A stretch of DNA of 64,000 nucleotides, taken from positions 784,971 through 848,970 of the forward strand of contig CACVBU010001366.1 in NCBI GenBank assembly GCA_902728285.1, written 5' to 3'. Below the pieces are notes generated by a model. That model was not told the origin of the DNA and did not search any database. It was given only the letters and a program-made list of their open reading frames with translations. The DNA is from Clytia hemisphaerica (Eukaryota; Cnidaria; Hydrozoa; Leptothecata; Clytiidae). Shown here one piece after another: positions 36,043 to 46,572 of this stretch. Position numbers and translations under genes: made by a program. Each line of letters begins with the position of its first letter. Position 1 is the stretch's first letter.

Positions 36043-36903
36043 CTATGCAACTTTTTTCTTCTTCTTTCCTTTCATAGGGGGTAGTTGTGGTAATCTAAAT
36101 CTGGTCTGACAAGTCAAACACTTGGGCATAAATTTACAATAAATTGACAAGCATACAGAACAGACAAAACCCATCTCAATCAATGTATTATGACAAAAAC
36201 AAGCAGCTCGGTAATCAATCTCCACATTAGTAGGTAGTTCAAATTTCTCACGAACTCCTTTTTCAGGCAAGTAAATCCATATGAGAAGCTCTAAGAAACC
36301 AGATACATTATCAACAAAATTATAAGTCCCTCCAGTGATATCGGCAGCTTGTTGTAAAAAACCTGATCTGTGAAACAGAGAGCATGAGTCAACAGCAATA
36401 TTATGTTTTTGTGAAGCAAATATGCAATTCATAACCGGCATATACTGTGATGAAACATCAGGGCTTGCCTTAATCACCAGGATACGTGAGCTCAATCTTT
36501 GTCCACTTGGATCTTCGTTCTTCTTTTTATGGATATAACACAATGCTTGAGAGAAAGCACCAGACAATAAAGAGGTTGTAGGCTGATTCTCAATTTTACC
36601 ATCAATTTCATTAACCAAAGCTTTGATTTTCCGGGAAAGTATTGTATTCAATTCCACAAACAATTCAAACTTTCCATCAAGAATTCGAGACTCATTTTCG
36701 TCCAACTCAGCTGGATACAAAATGGTAGCATTGCTATGGTTACAAGTGTAAAAAGCTAGTTTATTGGAGTGATTCATCATAAGATAGGAGTTACAAAAAA
36801 CCATAACACTGTCAACAACTTTCTTGAACTCTTCAACTCGTTGGGACCATTGTTTGGCATTGATATCCAAAATAACAACCAGTAAATTCTCACTTTCTTC
36901 CAT
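36043..36903 (-). CDS. GTF2H3: TFIIH core subunit p34 (GTF2H3/Tfb4), single exon, 286 aa
   Basis: Structural subunit of the TFIIH core, used in RNA polymerase II initiation and nucleotide excision repair in the nucleus; it pairs with p44. One uninterrupted frame begins MEESENLLVVILDINAKQW, the Tfb4 von Willebrand A-like fold, and the C-terminus carries a zinc-binding Cys cluster (235, 237, 248, 251, 256, 262, 265) with the family text GFVCSVCLSIYCKF, ending in a Lys-rich tail. The human protein is about 308 residues, so this is near full length. Every other multi-domain gene here has introns, so the lack of introns is unusual. The frame is undamaged and the Cys cluster complete, so a functional gene is favoured over a dead retrocopy. 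MLX lies about 0.85 kb upstream on the same strand. Confidence 0.95.
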   Translation of the reverse strand: MEESENLLVVILDINAKQWSQRVEEFKKVVDSVMVFCNSYLMMNHSNKLAFYTCNHSNATILYPAELDENESRILDGKFELFVELNTILSRKIKALVNEIDGKIENQPTTSLLSGAFSQALCYIHKKKNEDPSGQRLSSRILVIKASPDVSSQYMPVMNCIFASQKHNIAVDSCSLFHRSGFLQQAADITGGTYNFVDNVSGFLELLIWIYLPEKGVREKFELPTNVEIDYRAACFCHNTLIEMGFVCSVCLSIYCKFMPKCLTCQTRFRLPQLPPMKGKKKKKVA

Positions 36904-37748
36904 ATCTTTTTATTTTTTATTTTTTTGTATAATCTATTTTTCTAAAAAATAAAAATACAGTGGTTACAATCATGGATTTATTATCAAAACAATCAGATTC
37001 ACAAACTTATGGCCGAACCCTCAATCAAAGAACTGTAGAAATACATCACATCATTACTGCAAGGAGAGTGGAATTATGATTTCACTAAAATTTGATGGGA
37101 GATGAGAGTAAATTTCCAATAAGTATAGAGTAATTAATGTTGTATGATTTGAAGAACGATAAAACAAGGCTATTAAAATATTTTGTTTGTAAAAAATAAT
37201 AATTATCTAACATTGAAAAGCAAAGGCAATCACAAAAAAAGTATTATATGAAATTATTTACAATATCGATATGAGGTGAATATCACCAAATTAAAAAACA
37301 AAATGGAAAAATGCAAAAAAATGCTTACTCAATTTTCATGTTTTACTTCAATACACACAATTTTTTCCCAAAGCATACAATGGAAGGTTTTGGAAGGAAT
37401 TCGTCGTAAAAATATAAGATTCCTTATATCGAGCTTGTAAATAAACTAAACTAGCTTCCCAGTTTGTGTCCATCAAGAGGCATAAATGGCTCAAACATAT
37501 TCCAGGATAACGGTAAAAAAAAATTACAATATTTTGATTTTTCTCGATTTTAGTTACTAGAACCAGTGGTCCAATAATACCAGTAGTAATATCATCATCA
37601 TCCCATCAATTTTCAAATGCTCTTTTCAAACACATTAACAAAATCTATGTTTATGTTCAAGAATTGTCTAAAAACTTTATCATGGCAATAACCTCAATTC
37701 TGGAAAGAATTCTTAGCTTGGAATGATATTGAGACTGTCTCGCTTCCT

Positions 37749-40378
37749 TCAATGCCCCAACAGATGTTTCATTGCAGATACAATGATAGTTTTGATAATA
37801 TCTGGTTTACAATGTTCTTCGACCCAACGAATCATAGAACCAGAGAGTGACTGGAACGAGCCAACTGAAACGGTGGTATTGAAATTCTCCCATAAACTAC
37901 TCATCAACTGTTGGAACTGAAAGATAAAGTAAAGCAAAATCAATAGTAAACTCAGATACTGTTTTTCTTTAAAAAAGTGATATTGTGTCCCTTAAATTTT
38001 AAGATTTCAATATTTTTTAATTTTAGACGAGTTGCTGAGGTAGTGAATTGTAACATTACATCCCCTTAGATCAGGGCAAATCTTTCGGCGTTGCACTCAT
38101 CTGAAGGTAAAGCAATTGATAGAATACAGTTCACTGTTTTGTTAGCTTTACAGTAAAATAATTAAAATTAAAAAGTAACTGCCAAATATTGGAAAAACTA
38201 AAGGCTGCTTAATAAAAAACGCTGCATCAATTTTACCACAGAAAGTTTCATCTCATCAGATATTTGAGGTTTATCGTGATGCTAAAAGAAACGAAACCAA
38301 ATCAAGTTAATGCCATATTGCCAGGGGAGTATATCAGGTAAGTCTGTATGGGGATGATTAAAGATTGCTTAGTCTGTAAAAACATTGCAGTTAGGGTAAA
38401 ACAAATCCAACAACACAAAAAAGGCGCTAAAACGATCAAGTGTTTGATCTAAAATTATAATGTCTTTTCTCTACAATTATAAAGTATATAATTCAAAGTG
38501 TTATTTTAAAACGTTTCAATGTAAAATAGAGTGGAATAAGATTTGGAAGTGTGGCCTGGTTTTTTTTAATGAGGGTAATAAGTATTATTTGCATTTTGCA
38601 CTTTTGTAAGCTAAGCACACATCTATGTTTTATTTTAATAAATGTAAAGGCACTAGTCACTAGGCATTCATATGTGTGAAATATAAAAAAGAAAAGCAAT
38701 TATACCTGGCTTGATTCCACAAGGTTTTCATAATTCCTATAATAAACAAAAAATTTATAGGAAAAAATATTTACAATCTAAGGCACCTTAAAATCAGATT
38801 AAATTGAGGAAAAAAAACCTAATAAAATAATTTTCATTTCATTGAACTGAAATGAGGAGAAAAGATGCTATGTCCAGAATTCATTAACCCAGAAAGTTCA
38901 ACACTTTTGGACAAGTATATATATAGCAAACATATCAAAAGGCACACTTTGTATACAATAAATTATATTCTTAGAACTCAAAAGTTATTTTACTCTTTGA
39001 CAATCTTTAACGCAACCAGCTTTTTCTCCATCTCATTGATTTCTTCGTTTTTGCGGTCTCGATCATTAGATAAATATGTCACATATTCAATGGCTAAATA
39101 TTGGAGAGAAAAAAAATTAAAAAATTTAACATCAAAAAAGTGTTATATACTTGTTAGATTTGCAAATTTGAGTTGATTGAGTTGAGTAAATTTTTCAATA
39201 CAATATTTCCAAGACAATGATCTCCCATGAAATCTAACCCCATTTGCTTAGCTGCTATAGTAATAACAAAAAAAATTAAAAAGAGCCAAACATAGAGAAT
39301 AGAGTCATTTGGGTACCTTTTTGAAGAACTTGAGCTTTACTTGTCTTTGTGATCATACCATGTGACATTTCACAACTATTACATCCTGGCACGAGTTGTT
39401 GAAGGTTTACTAATGCATTCTGTGAAGAGTTGAAATGCATAATTATAAGATCATGAAGTTGAGACGATACAAATGAAAATAAAACATCAAACTGTGTGCT
39501 AATGATGCAAACTCTGAAATCTTTACCTTTTGCCACTTTCAATTTTTACAACACATTTCTTTTAATCTAATTATCACATGAATATTTATATATAAAAAGA
39601 TACAGCATTACTATATACAGTATAATTCATACCTTAATAGCATCACGCCTTTTCTGCTCAGCAGCAGTATGTGCATTACGTTTTTCCTTTACCTTGCCAG
39701 ATGTATCAGGCTCGTAAGTATCAGAACCACTACTATCTGGATACAGAGAGAAAATGAAGAACATTTTTAATTTCTTCTGGTGATTTTTGGTGGATTTTCA
39801 AAAGGCCACAAAAATTTTCTTTATTTTACATAATAAACCTTCTGTAGGACACAATACAATTTTGACTCCAAACATTAGCGACAAAAGCATTAGATAATGA
39901 CTCCAAAAACATTACATAATAACCAACCAATAAAGAAGTTTTAAAGCACTAAGAAATTGATACTATCAGAATACTGATGTTAAATGTAATGATTTGGCTG
40001 GATTTGGAGCCATTTTTGCCGCTTATTTTTGGACTCAAAAAGTCCTATAAAAAGTCTTTCATAAAGAGGGGCACGGTCTGATGACCATATGCTGAACAGG
40101 AATAAAAATTGGTCTACCTAACCCATTGTGAAAAAAGTTTCTAAAATTGTTGTAATTGTATTGTAATTATCTATAAAAAAGGCTAATCAAACAGTTTAGC
40201 AATGTTTTGAGATCAAGTATGAAGTCAGGAAGTAGACTTATCAGAAAAATACATCATGCATATCAAGCAAGCTTGGCTCAAAGCAAAACCCTCCAACAAA
40301 GTTTTCATTGGTATGGTAGTAGAATTTTTTTTTTAATTTTGTGACATACATACCTTGGCGATAAAGTTTTCTTTGCAT
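37749..40378 (-). CDS. MLX: MAX-like protein X (MLX) bHLH-leucine-zipper factor, 6 coding exons, 176 aa
   Basis: Dimerisation partner of MondoA/ChREBP and MXD proteins at E-box and carbohydrate-response elements; it acts in the nucleus and cytoplasm. Exons: 40378-40354, 39736-39633, 39419-39317, 39093-38994, 38736-38706, 37916-37749; 531 nt, all phases close. The basic region KEKRNAHTAAEQKRRDAIK (25-43) has the E-box-reading His31, Glu35 and Arg39. Helix 1 is about 44-55, helix 2 about 68-86, a short zipper about 87-110, and KENYENLVESSQ follows. The last 55 residues match the MLX dimerisation and cytoplasmic-localisation domain, ending in an EEHCKP helix. It is shorter than human MLX because the N-terminal extension and the linker before the last domain are missing. 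The start was chosen as the first ATG after an in-frame TAG; further 5' exons remain possible. Confidence 0.87.
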
Positions 40379-40399
40379 TGTCTTCTACATAATATCTTA

Positions 40400-42500
40400 C
40401 AATATTAAATAGGTATAATGTCTTTGCTTCACTGTTTAAGAAAAATAACGAACGAGACAGCATAAATATAGATGTTTTAGAGAATGTGACGGCCTATCAA
40501 ATAACTAATTACACCACAACAGTTACCTAGAGACAAGATAATTCATCACATTTTTTTTGGCTGAGCAAGGAAAGTAATGTATTTGGAGTAATTTGTTATT
40601 CAATAGGCCGCCATGTTCTCCAAAACAACTATTTAGTGCAAATTGCCCACATTAAACCCTGATAAACAAGCTACATGCTTAAAATTGATCAAAGGATAGG
40701 TTACCTATCTATACTGCCACTGCTCACTGTCTTTTATAAAGTAGTAAAATATACATACAAAACTAGCAGAAAAGTATCTTTGAAATTTTTTGCAGTTTCC
40801 CTTTGGAGTTTGTTTATTCCAAAAACGAAAGTACTTTTTTTTGTACCATGTGGAAGATCAGCTTTGTAAAGAGCTAGATTTAAAGACCTTTCTACACGTT
40901 AAATCTGGTTGAATGATAAAAATGAAAGTTAAACGGATTAAAACAAGCAAAGAGAGTGTAAGAGGGCTCTAAAATCCTCATTCTCTCTCCGTTCAATTTT
41001 AAAGGTATGTCAAAAACATGCAATAATGATGATGAAAATGTTTAAAACAAAAAAAGAGAGATAATTACAGCATAATGTGTAAGCTTGAAAACAAGAAGAA
41101 ACTTATTTTACTCTGTGCTTTCTGATGTTTAGAAGGTGAGGAAAAAATGATCTTTTTATCAAACCATGCCAAGTTTTGGGCATAACTGCCATATACAGTA
41201 CATATTTTTTTTTTAATTCTGGAATCTGGAAGTCACATTTTGAGGATTATCATTTTGCATAATCTCTTGGTTTAGTTGTTCTTACAAGGCCGTTGATACA
41301 TTCATTAAAGTCTACACTGGAAGTGTAAAACTTGAATGGAATGACTTTTTTCGAGCCAAGACTAAGAATTTTATTATGTAAAAAATATATATATGGTGAA
41401 GATCAGAGATCTGACCTCAAGGAGAGAAAGTGTTGAAAATACGAAATAAAATAAAGATGAAACATAAAAAGGCACTAATATTTTTATAATTATACGTTTT
41501 TTTTCCATTTTTTTGAATTTTTCTAAATATATAAATCAAACCAATCAAACATCCTGTCAAGAAATGAGAATTTTATGCGAAAAAGAACCAACAAACCAAT
41601 AGACATAAAGTTTAAAAAGCCAAGCAGAAAAACACAAACACCAAAACCCACTCAAAAACCCAACCAACGCAATCTGGAGTCCCTGACTTGCGACAGGTGC
41701 AGCATATTAGTATATTAGAAAAACTTAATGAGACTATTGGACAACCAAAAACTCGAATTAACCTGATTTTTAAGTTTTTGTCACATTTTTGCATCATTGT
41801 GCAAAAAATCAGGAAAAATAGCAAGCCAATAGCAAGTAAATTTTCCCAAATTTGCCCAAAAAAGACATTTTTTGAAAATTAGCTCCGTCAGATTTTAAAC
41901 ATATTGCAAAAAAATTCAGAAAAAAATATCAAGATTAATTGTGAGAAATGATCATTTCCCCTAGAAATGATCATTTCCCCTTACAATTACAAAAGGGTAC
42001 CAGCAGTACCAGACAATTTTTAAAACATAAGAACAAACATAACCCGAAAATCAGCATCCTTCTTAAAATGAAATAGAAGATTCAGTCTAGGCAGATGTTT
42101 TATGATTTAGAAATGTGGGACATGTACGTCTGTTTGTTTAGCTGAAGGCTCGCAGGCCCGTATCTTCTGTTTGTCACGCAATTTCAAATATTCATTAGAA
42201 TTACACTCAAAGTCACGAAAAATGACGAAACACAGCCAATCAAGAGGCCCGAACATGTTCGGGCCATGCTGTGGGTTGTAGCCAATAACGAGGTTGAGGA
42301 AGATATGATTGATTAGTGATAAAAATAAAAGGAAAAAATTAGAAAGAGGATTTTTGTAATTTTCGCATCAACTCAATGTTGAAAATTTTTCTAAGGGGGT
42401 TCTAGACTCTTTGCCCCCAAAACCCCATTGGAAATGCCTAGCTCGATTTTGCACTTGTTTCACTCACACATCTCCGCTCCCGCATTCAGAATTTTGAAAC
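40400..42500. other. Intergenic DNA upstream of MLX
   Basis: No convincing exon. 41700-41930 holds fragments related to the 28730 tandem repeat. 41950-41980 repeats AATGATCATTTCCCCT twice. Confidence 0.4.
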
Positions 42501-42982
42501 TTGGCAACTAGCTATAATTATATGCAAACCTGCCTTTACCCTGGAGTTGCCACTTTTCATAGTTATTTGTTGTTCTTTCTAGATGGTGTGGAAACGTTAA
42601 ATGAACAGTTTCTCTGTATAGACCACACAGAACGAAAGCATCCACTGAAGCGAGACTTCACAATATCTGTTCTGAAGACACGTTCCAGATGGATATGGCG
42701 GTCTGTTCTTACAGAACTAAAGAAAAAAGTCTGCTGGAAAAAAGTTGCCTGTTCTATTGAAGATTGGGACCAGCTGGAAAAATATGGTCTGTTCTACTGA
42801 AGATTGGGACCAGCTGGAAAAATATGATCTGTTCTACTGAAGATTGGGACTAGCTGGAAAAATATGATCTGTTCTTATGAAAAAATAGTTTGATATCCAA
42901 AAAATAAGGTGTCTAAAGAATTTCCTATCTAATGAATCAACGGATCCTGCACTAATGTACTTCCCAGTTTTCTCAAAGGTAA

Positions 42983-43055
42983 CGAATCGAGTGGGGATTG
43001 AACCCACAACCTCTCGCTTGCTGGGCGATTGCTCTCCCAACTGCGCTATCGGTTC
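42983..43055 (-). tRNA. tRNA-like unit, Ala(AGC)-type anticodon, probably a pseudogene or SINE head
   Basis: The minus strand folds to 73 nt: acceptor GAACCGA/TCGATTC (one mismatch), D-arm GCGC/GAGC (one mismatch), anticodon loop CCAGCAA, and a perfect T-arm GTGGG/CCCAC with loop TTCAATC. Position 33 is C instead of the near-universal U, and the anticodon stem has an A-G mismatch. It is therefore probably not charged and used; a SINE head is more likely. Confidence 0.5.
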
Positions 43056-43286
43056 GTTGCTATTACACTAGTTCGTAGTAGACGAGGGGAGCGACGTGCT
43101 CAATGTTCACCATCCGGTACCTGAATTCTACGAATCAATGGAATTGCCACGAACTGAGACACAGCTAGTGTCCAATCTCGAACCAACCCGCTAACTTTGA
43201 GAGAACTGTTTTAAGCTATGTACATTGGGGAGAGGCATTAGTCCAACGGAACCCTGATTTCGGACAACTAGTCCATCAACAGTCAC

Positions 43287-43382
43287 TGTGTGAAATCAAG
43301 TGCGTATTACTTATGGGTAATGAATCAAGTGCAGGATCCGTTGATTCATTACCCATAAGTAATACGCACTTGATTTCACACA
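43287..43382. repeat. Perfect 41-bp inverted repeat with 14-nt loop
   Basis: Arms 43287-43327 and 43342-43382 are exact reverse complements; the loop is AGTGCAGGATCCGT. The loop plus the first part of the right arm recur, inverted, at 42931-42953, just beyond the tRNA-like unit. Confidence 0.9.
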
Positions 43383-43527
43383 ATTTCCTATCTGTTCTGG
43401 GGAATTTCAAAAAAGATTTGAGATCTGTTCTTTTCCTTCTGAACGTGGTTGCCTGGAGTGGCAGCTGAAAATTCTCCATTTATAGAACATCTGGAAATTG
43501 TTCGATCTGTTCGAGCACAGTTATTTA

Positions 43528-43910
43528 CAGTCAGGCACATCCTGGCAAATGAACGGGGTGAGCATTTGCACGGGGTATTCGTCATCCAGTGTAAATGAGA
43601 TAGGACGTCTCAGGCTAAAAGCGTGAAAATGAATAAAAATGAACTTGAAACTGAAAATGGGAAAAAAAGGAAGAAAACTGGGAACTTTACTTTTTCGTTA
43701 AAAGTTTCTTCAATCTTCGAAGAAAAAATAGACCCATGGAAAAAAAATTTCATCTATGCAGTTCTTCAAAATGAAGCAAAATATTTCAAACCCGGTTCAA
43801 TTGCGTGGGGTATTCAGCACTATTACATCACTTTTGTTTTCGACCCCTTGCATTTGCCACCAATCACAAGTGAAAAATACCCCGTTCATTTGCCAGGATG
43901 TGCCTGACTG
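43528..43910. mobile_element. MITE with CAGTCAGGCACATCC ends and 5-bp duplication ATTTA
   Basis: CAGTCAGGCACATCCTGGC and its inverse end the 383-bp unit, each followed inward by AAATGAACGGGGT. ATTTA flanks both sides (43523-43527, 43911-43915). A second copy lies at 59386-60648 with duplication ACGAT. Confidence 0.85.
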
Positions 43911-43937
43911 ATTTAAACTGTCTGACTGCATAGTGTG

Positions 43938-44370
43938 TAGGAGGGGGGGTCAAGGTCCCACCTAAAATTTCAGGTCCCAGCACTTGAGAAACTCCCACCT
44001 GATAGTTGACTTTCCAAGTCCCACCTAAGATAGGGATTTTATTTAATAAAAATTTTTTAATTACCAAATTTCGATGTGCTGACCTCCCCTTCAATTTTTA
44101 CTTGTTCACGGATAGGAAATGTAAAGCAATTCAATTCAACAACAACAAACTGTGATATGAATTTAAGTTTTTAATGCAGAGTTCTTTATCAATCCTTCAT
44201 TTATAATCTAAAATTTAAAATAATTTTTCTTTCAAGATTTCCATAAGAGTCCCACCTAAAGATTTCTAGTCCCACCTCAACCTATTTCCCCCACCTGAAA
44301 GTCCAAAATTTCAGACTCCCACCTGGCTGTTTTGGACCCAAAAATCCAAAACCCCCCCCCTGCAGAGTGG
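43938..44370. repeat. Iterated TCCCACCT element with polyG/polyC edges
   Basis: TCCCACCT occurs about eight times over 430 bp, bounded by GGAGGGGGGGTC at the left and a CCCCCCCCCTG run followed by GGGGGGGGGTG at the right. Confidence 0.6.
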
Positions 44371-45019
44371 GGGGGGGGTGCACACTGATGGACTGTTAGC
44401 TGGAAATTAAGTTTCTGTTCTTAAAAGTCTTTCAATGTCGAGCTGGAATTTAGCGATCTGTTCTTATGAGATTTTGTCAGCCCTGGTAGATAAGAACAGT
44501 TAACTCGCATAAAATCAATCGCCTGGTAATTTCGTACCTGTTCCGAAAGTTTTTTTACCTCCTAGCTGGAAAAATATAACTGTTCTGATATAAAAATTTC
44601 TCCCCTGGAAGGATTTTCAGCTGGCAAATCAGAACAGATATTTGCAAATTTTAGGTCGGTGGCTGCTTCTGACAGAAAACAAAGCTGGGAAAAAAAAAAT
44701 CAAATTCTCACTGTCCAGAGCTGTCGAAAATTTTGCCACCATCTTGTTTTGTCAAATTTGAGAAAGTGAAAGTGAATCTTTGAAGCATGGAGCTTTTCTT
44801 TTCTCATCCTTCTCTCGGGGCACCTCCTCGCGACCTCCTCGACCCGGCGCGAATAAGCCGAGCCAGCTCGGGCTATGCTATGCTAGCCGGGTCTGGCTTT
44901 TTTCTTAGAGTCCTACACAATAGGCCACAGCTCCAGGCTTTTAGGCCTTACTCTCGGTCTATGGACAACTGCTATGAGCGGTCACTAGCCCCCACCGGGA
45001 ATTCGCGTTTTAATAGGAT

Positions 45020-45290
45020 TAAATTGGGGGGGGGGGGGCATACGGTATTTCGGAATCGCGGAAATTGACCCTTTTTTCTTCGGAATTGCGGAAATTGGGC
45101 AAAATTCCTTCGGTATTTCGGAATGCTGAAATTTTTTCGGTATCGGAAATCCATGAATTTTTGCTTTGGAATCTCGGTATTATAAAGTTTTTATCCCCCT
45201 TTTTTCGGAATTTATACATGAAAAATCAAATTTGATGAAAAATTAGTCAAAACGAGGAAAAATACCCCAAAAATCTGTATCGGAATTTAT
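45020..45290. repeat. Iterated TTCGGAAT / TCGGTAT element after a polyG run
   Basis: After an 11-G run, TTTCGGAAT, TTCGGTATT and GCGGAAATTG variants recur about ten times. The right end is undefined. Confidence 0.5.
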
Positions 45291-45368
45291 CAATAGAGAT
45301 GTTTTACTTAGGTTTTAAAACTTTCTATTGCTATACATCAAAACCTCAGTACATATGTATCCGGATGA

Positions 45369-45753
45369 GAAATTCAATTCAAAACAAGAGCAGTGCACAT
45401 ATCCCGAAGAGTAGGAGTTTTACGTTCGAAATAGCTATTTCCAATCCTAACCTCCATATGATACCAATAATACCAATGCACCAACACTTAACATTTTCCA
45501 ACTTTTAATTGCGCTGTTCAAAAAAGATAACATAACCCCCGTTTTTAGTAATAAGTTGGAGATTTGATATTTCACAGAAAAGTGCTACCAAAGGGTATTT
45601 CGGGTCCCATATCTTCCGAAGGACTTTTCTGTTTGCCTTGAAATTCAATTCAGATTCAAGAGCAGTGCACATATCCCGAAGAGTAGGAGTTTTACGTTCG
45701 AAATAGCTATTTCCAATCCTAACCTCCATATGATGCAGGTCTTCTTGCTGCAC
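45369..45753 (-). pseudogene. Coding-like fragment with an internal direct duplication
   Basis: An 82-codon minus-strand frame (45753-45505) encodes MQQEDLHHMEVRIGNSYFE and FERKTPTLRDMCTALESEL segments with a balanced composition. About 90 bp of it (45645-45735) is repeated nearly exactly at 45370-45463. The family is unknown. It is probably a decayed gene or retroelement piece. Confidence 0.35.
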
Positions 45754-46249
45754 GCATGCGTCTAACTAACGCCGGAGGGGGGGACTACCACCCTTACCAA
45801 CCGACGGGGGCGTGTCGTTGGATGGACGTTCGAATAATGGAGCCTACGTGGGACTCGTTTTTTTTCATTTCTTTTAATAGTTATCCCTAATGGGACTTAG
45901 TTTAGGTATAAACTTATTTCTTTTTTATGATTTTTGAATTAGTCCCTACCTGGGAATCATGGAGGCGAGAAAAGGTACCCTGACAAGCGGCACATCCCCG
46001 TACCCCTTTTAGTACGAGTAATCAAATCATCAGATCAAACGAATGAAACTCTAAAGGAAGAAATAACTTTATCTAGCCGTACTTGTCTAAAGCCTTTTTG
46101 CAGCGCTTTTGTTTTCACCGGCGATTCTACGCGGGACTTTTTAGGGTCATTGTTTTATCAAAAATCAACAGTTTTCTGCCTGCTTTATTTGGAATACGAA
46201 TTAATCTCCCTGATGAAAATCATTAACACGTCACAAAATTAATTCAATA

Positions 46250-46447
46250 CACCTTTTCGACCGTAGTTGTGCAGTCAGACGCATGCCACTTTATTAATCG
46301 ATTTACCACCCTAAACTTGATCCAATTCTTTTTTTACACTTTTTTCTATTGTCTCTAGGTGCAAAAAAAAAGACTGGGGCGGTTTTAGGGTGGTAAAACG
46401 GACAAAAAATGCCCGCGCGGCTATTGGCGGCTACGGTCAAAAAGGTG
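46250..46447. mobile_element. TA-MITE, CACCTTTTCG family, copy 3
   Basis: CACCTTTTCGACCGTAGTTG to CTACGGTCAAAAAGGTG, 198 bp, with TA on both sides (46248-46249, 46448-46449). Best-preserved copy, 120 bp beyond the stop codon of the 712-aa gene. Confidence 0.8.
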
Positions 46448-46572
46448 TATTACTGAATACATGTAAATCGTCCCTGTGAAAGATACAAAAATTAATTTCA
46501 TAATTTTTTTATATTCTATCAAGTATATGACAAAGGCTATTTACAATTTTACAAAAAGATATTACACCAAAA

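Larger units (their letters stand above)
42555..44660. repeat. Dispersed CTGTTCT/AGCTGGAAAAA repeat, interrupted
   Basis: Direct units of AGATTGGGACCAGCTGGAAA at about 42763, 42803 and 42840, then more AGCTGGAA and CTGTTCT words at 43390-43510 and 44400-44660. The interior is split by the tRNA-like unit, the 43287 hairpin, the 43528 MITE and the TCCCACCT element. Confidence 0.55.

Noticed and set aside
42501..42800. 99-codon plus-strand frame
   Set aside because: Runs through the CTGTTCT/AGCTGGAAA repeat, whose units recur at 42803 and 42840 outside the frame; no family match.
43623..43907. 94-codon plus-strand frame
   Set aside because: Entirely inside the CAGTCAGGC MITE. The second copy in the RAL intron does not conserve it as protein.
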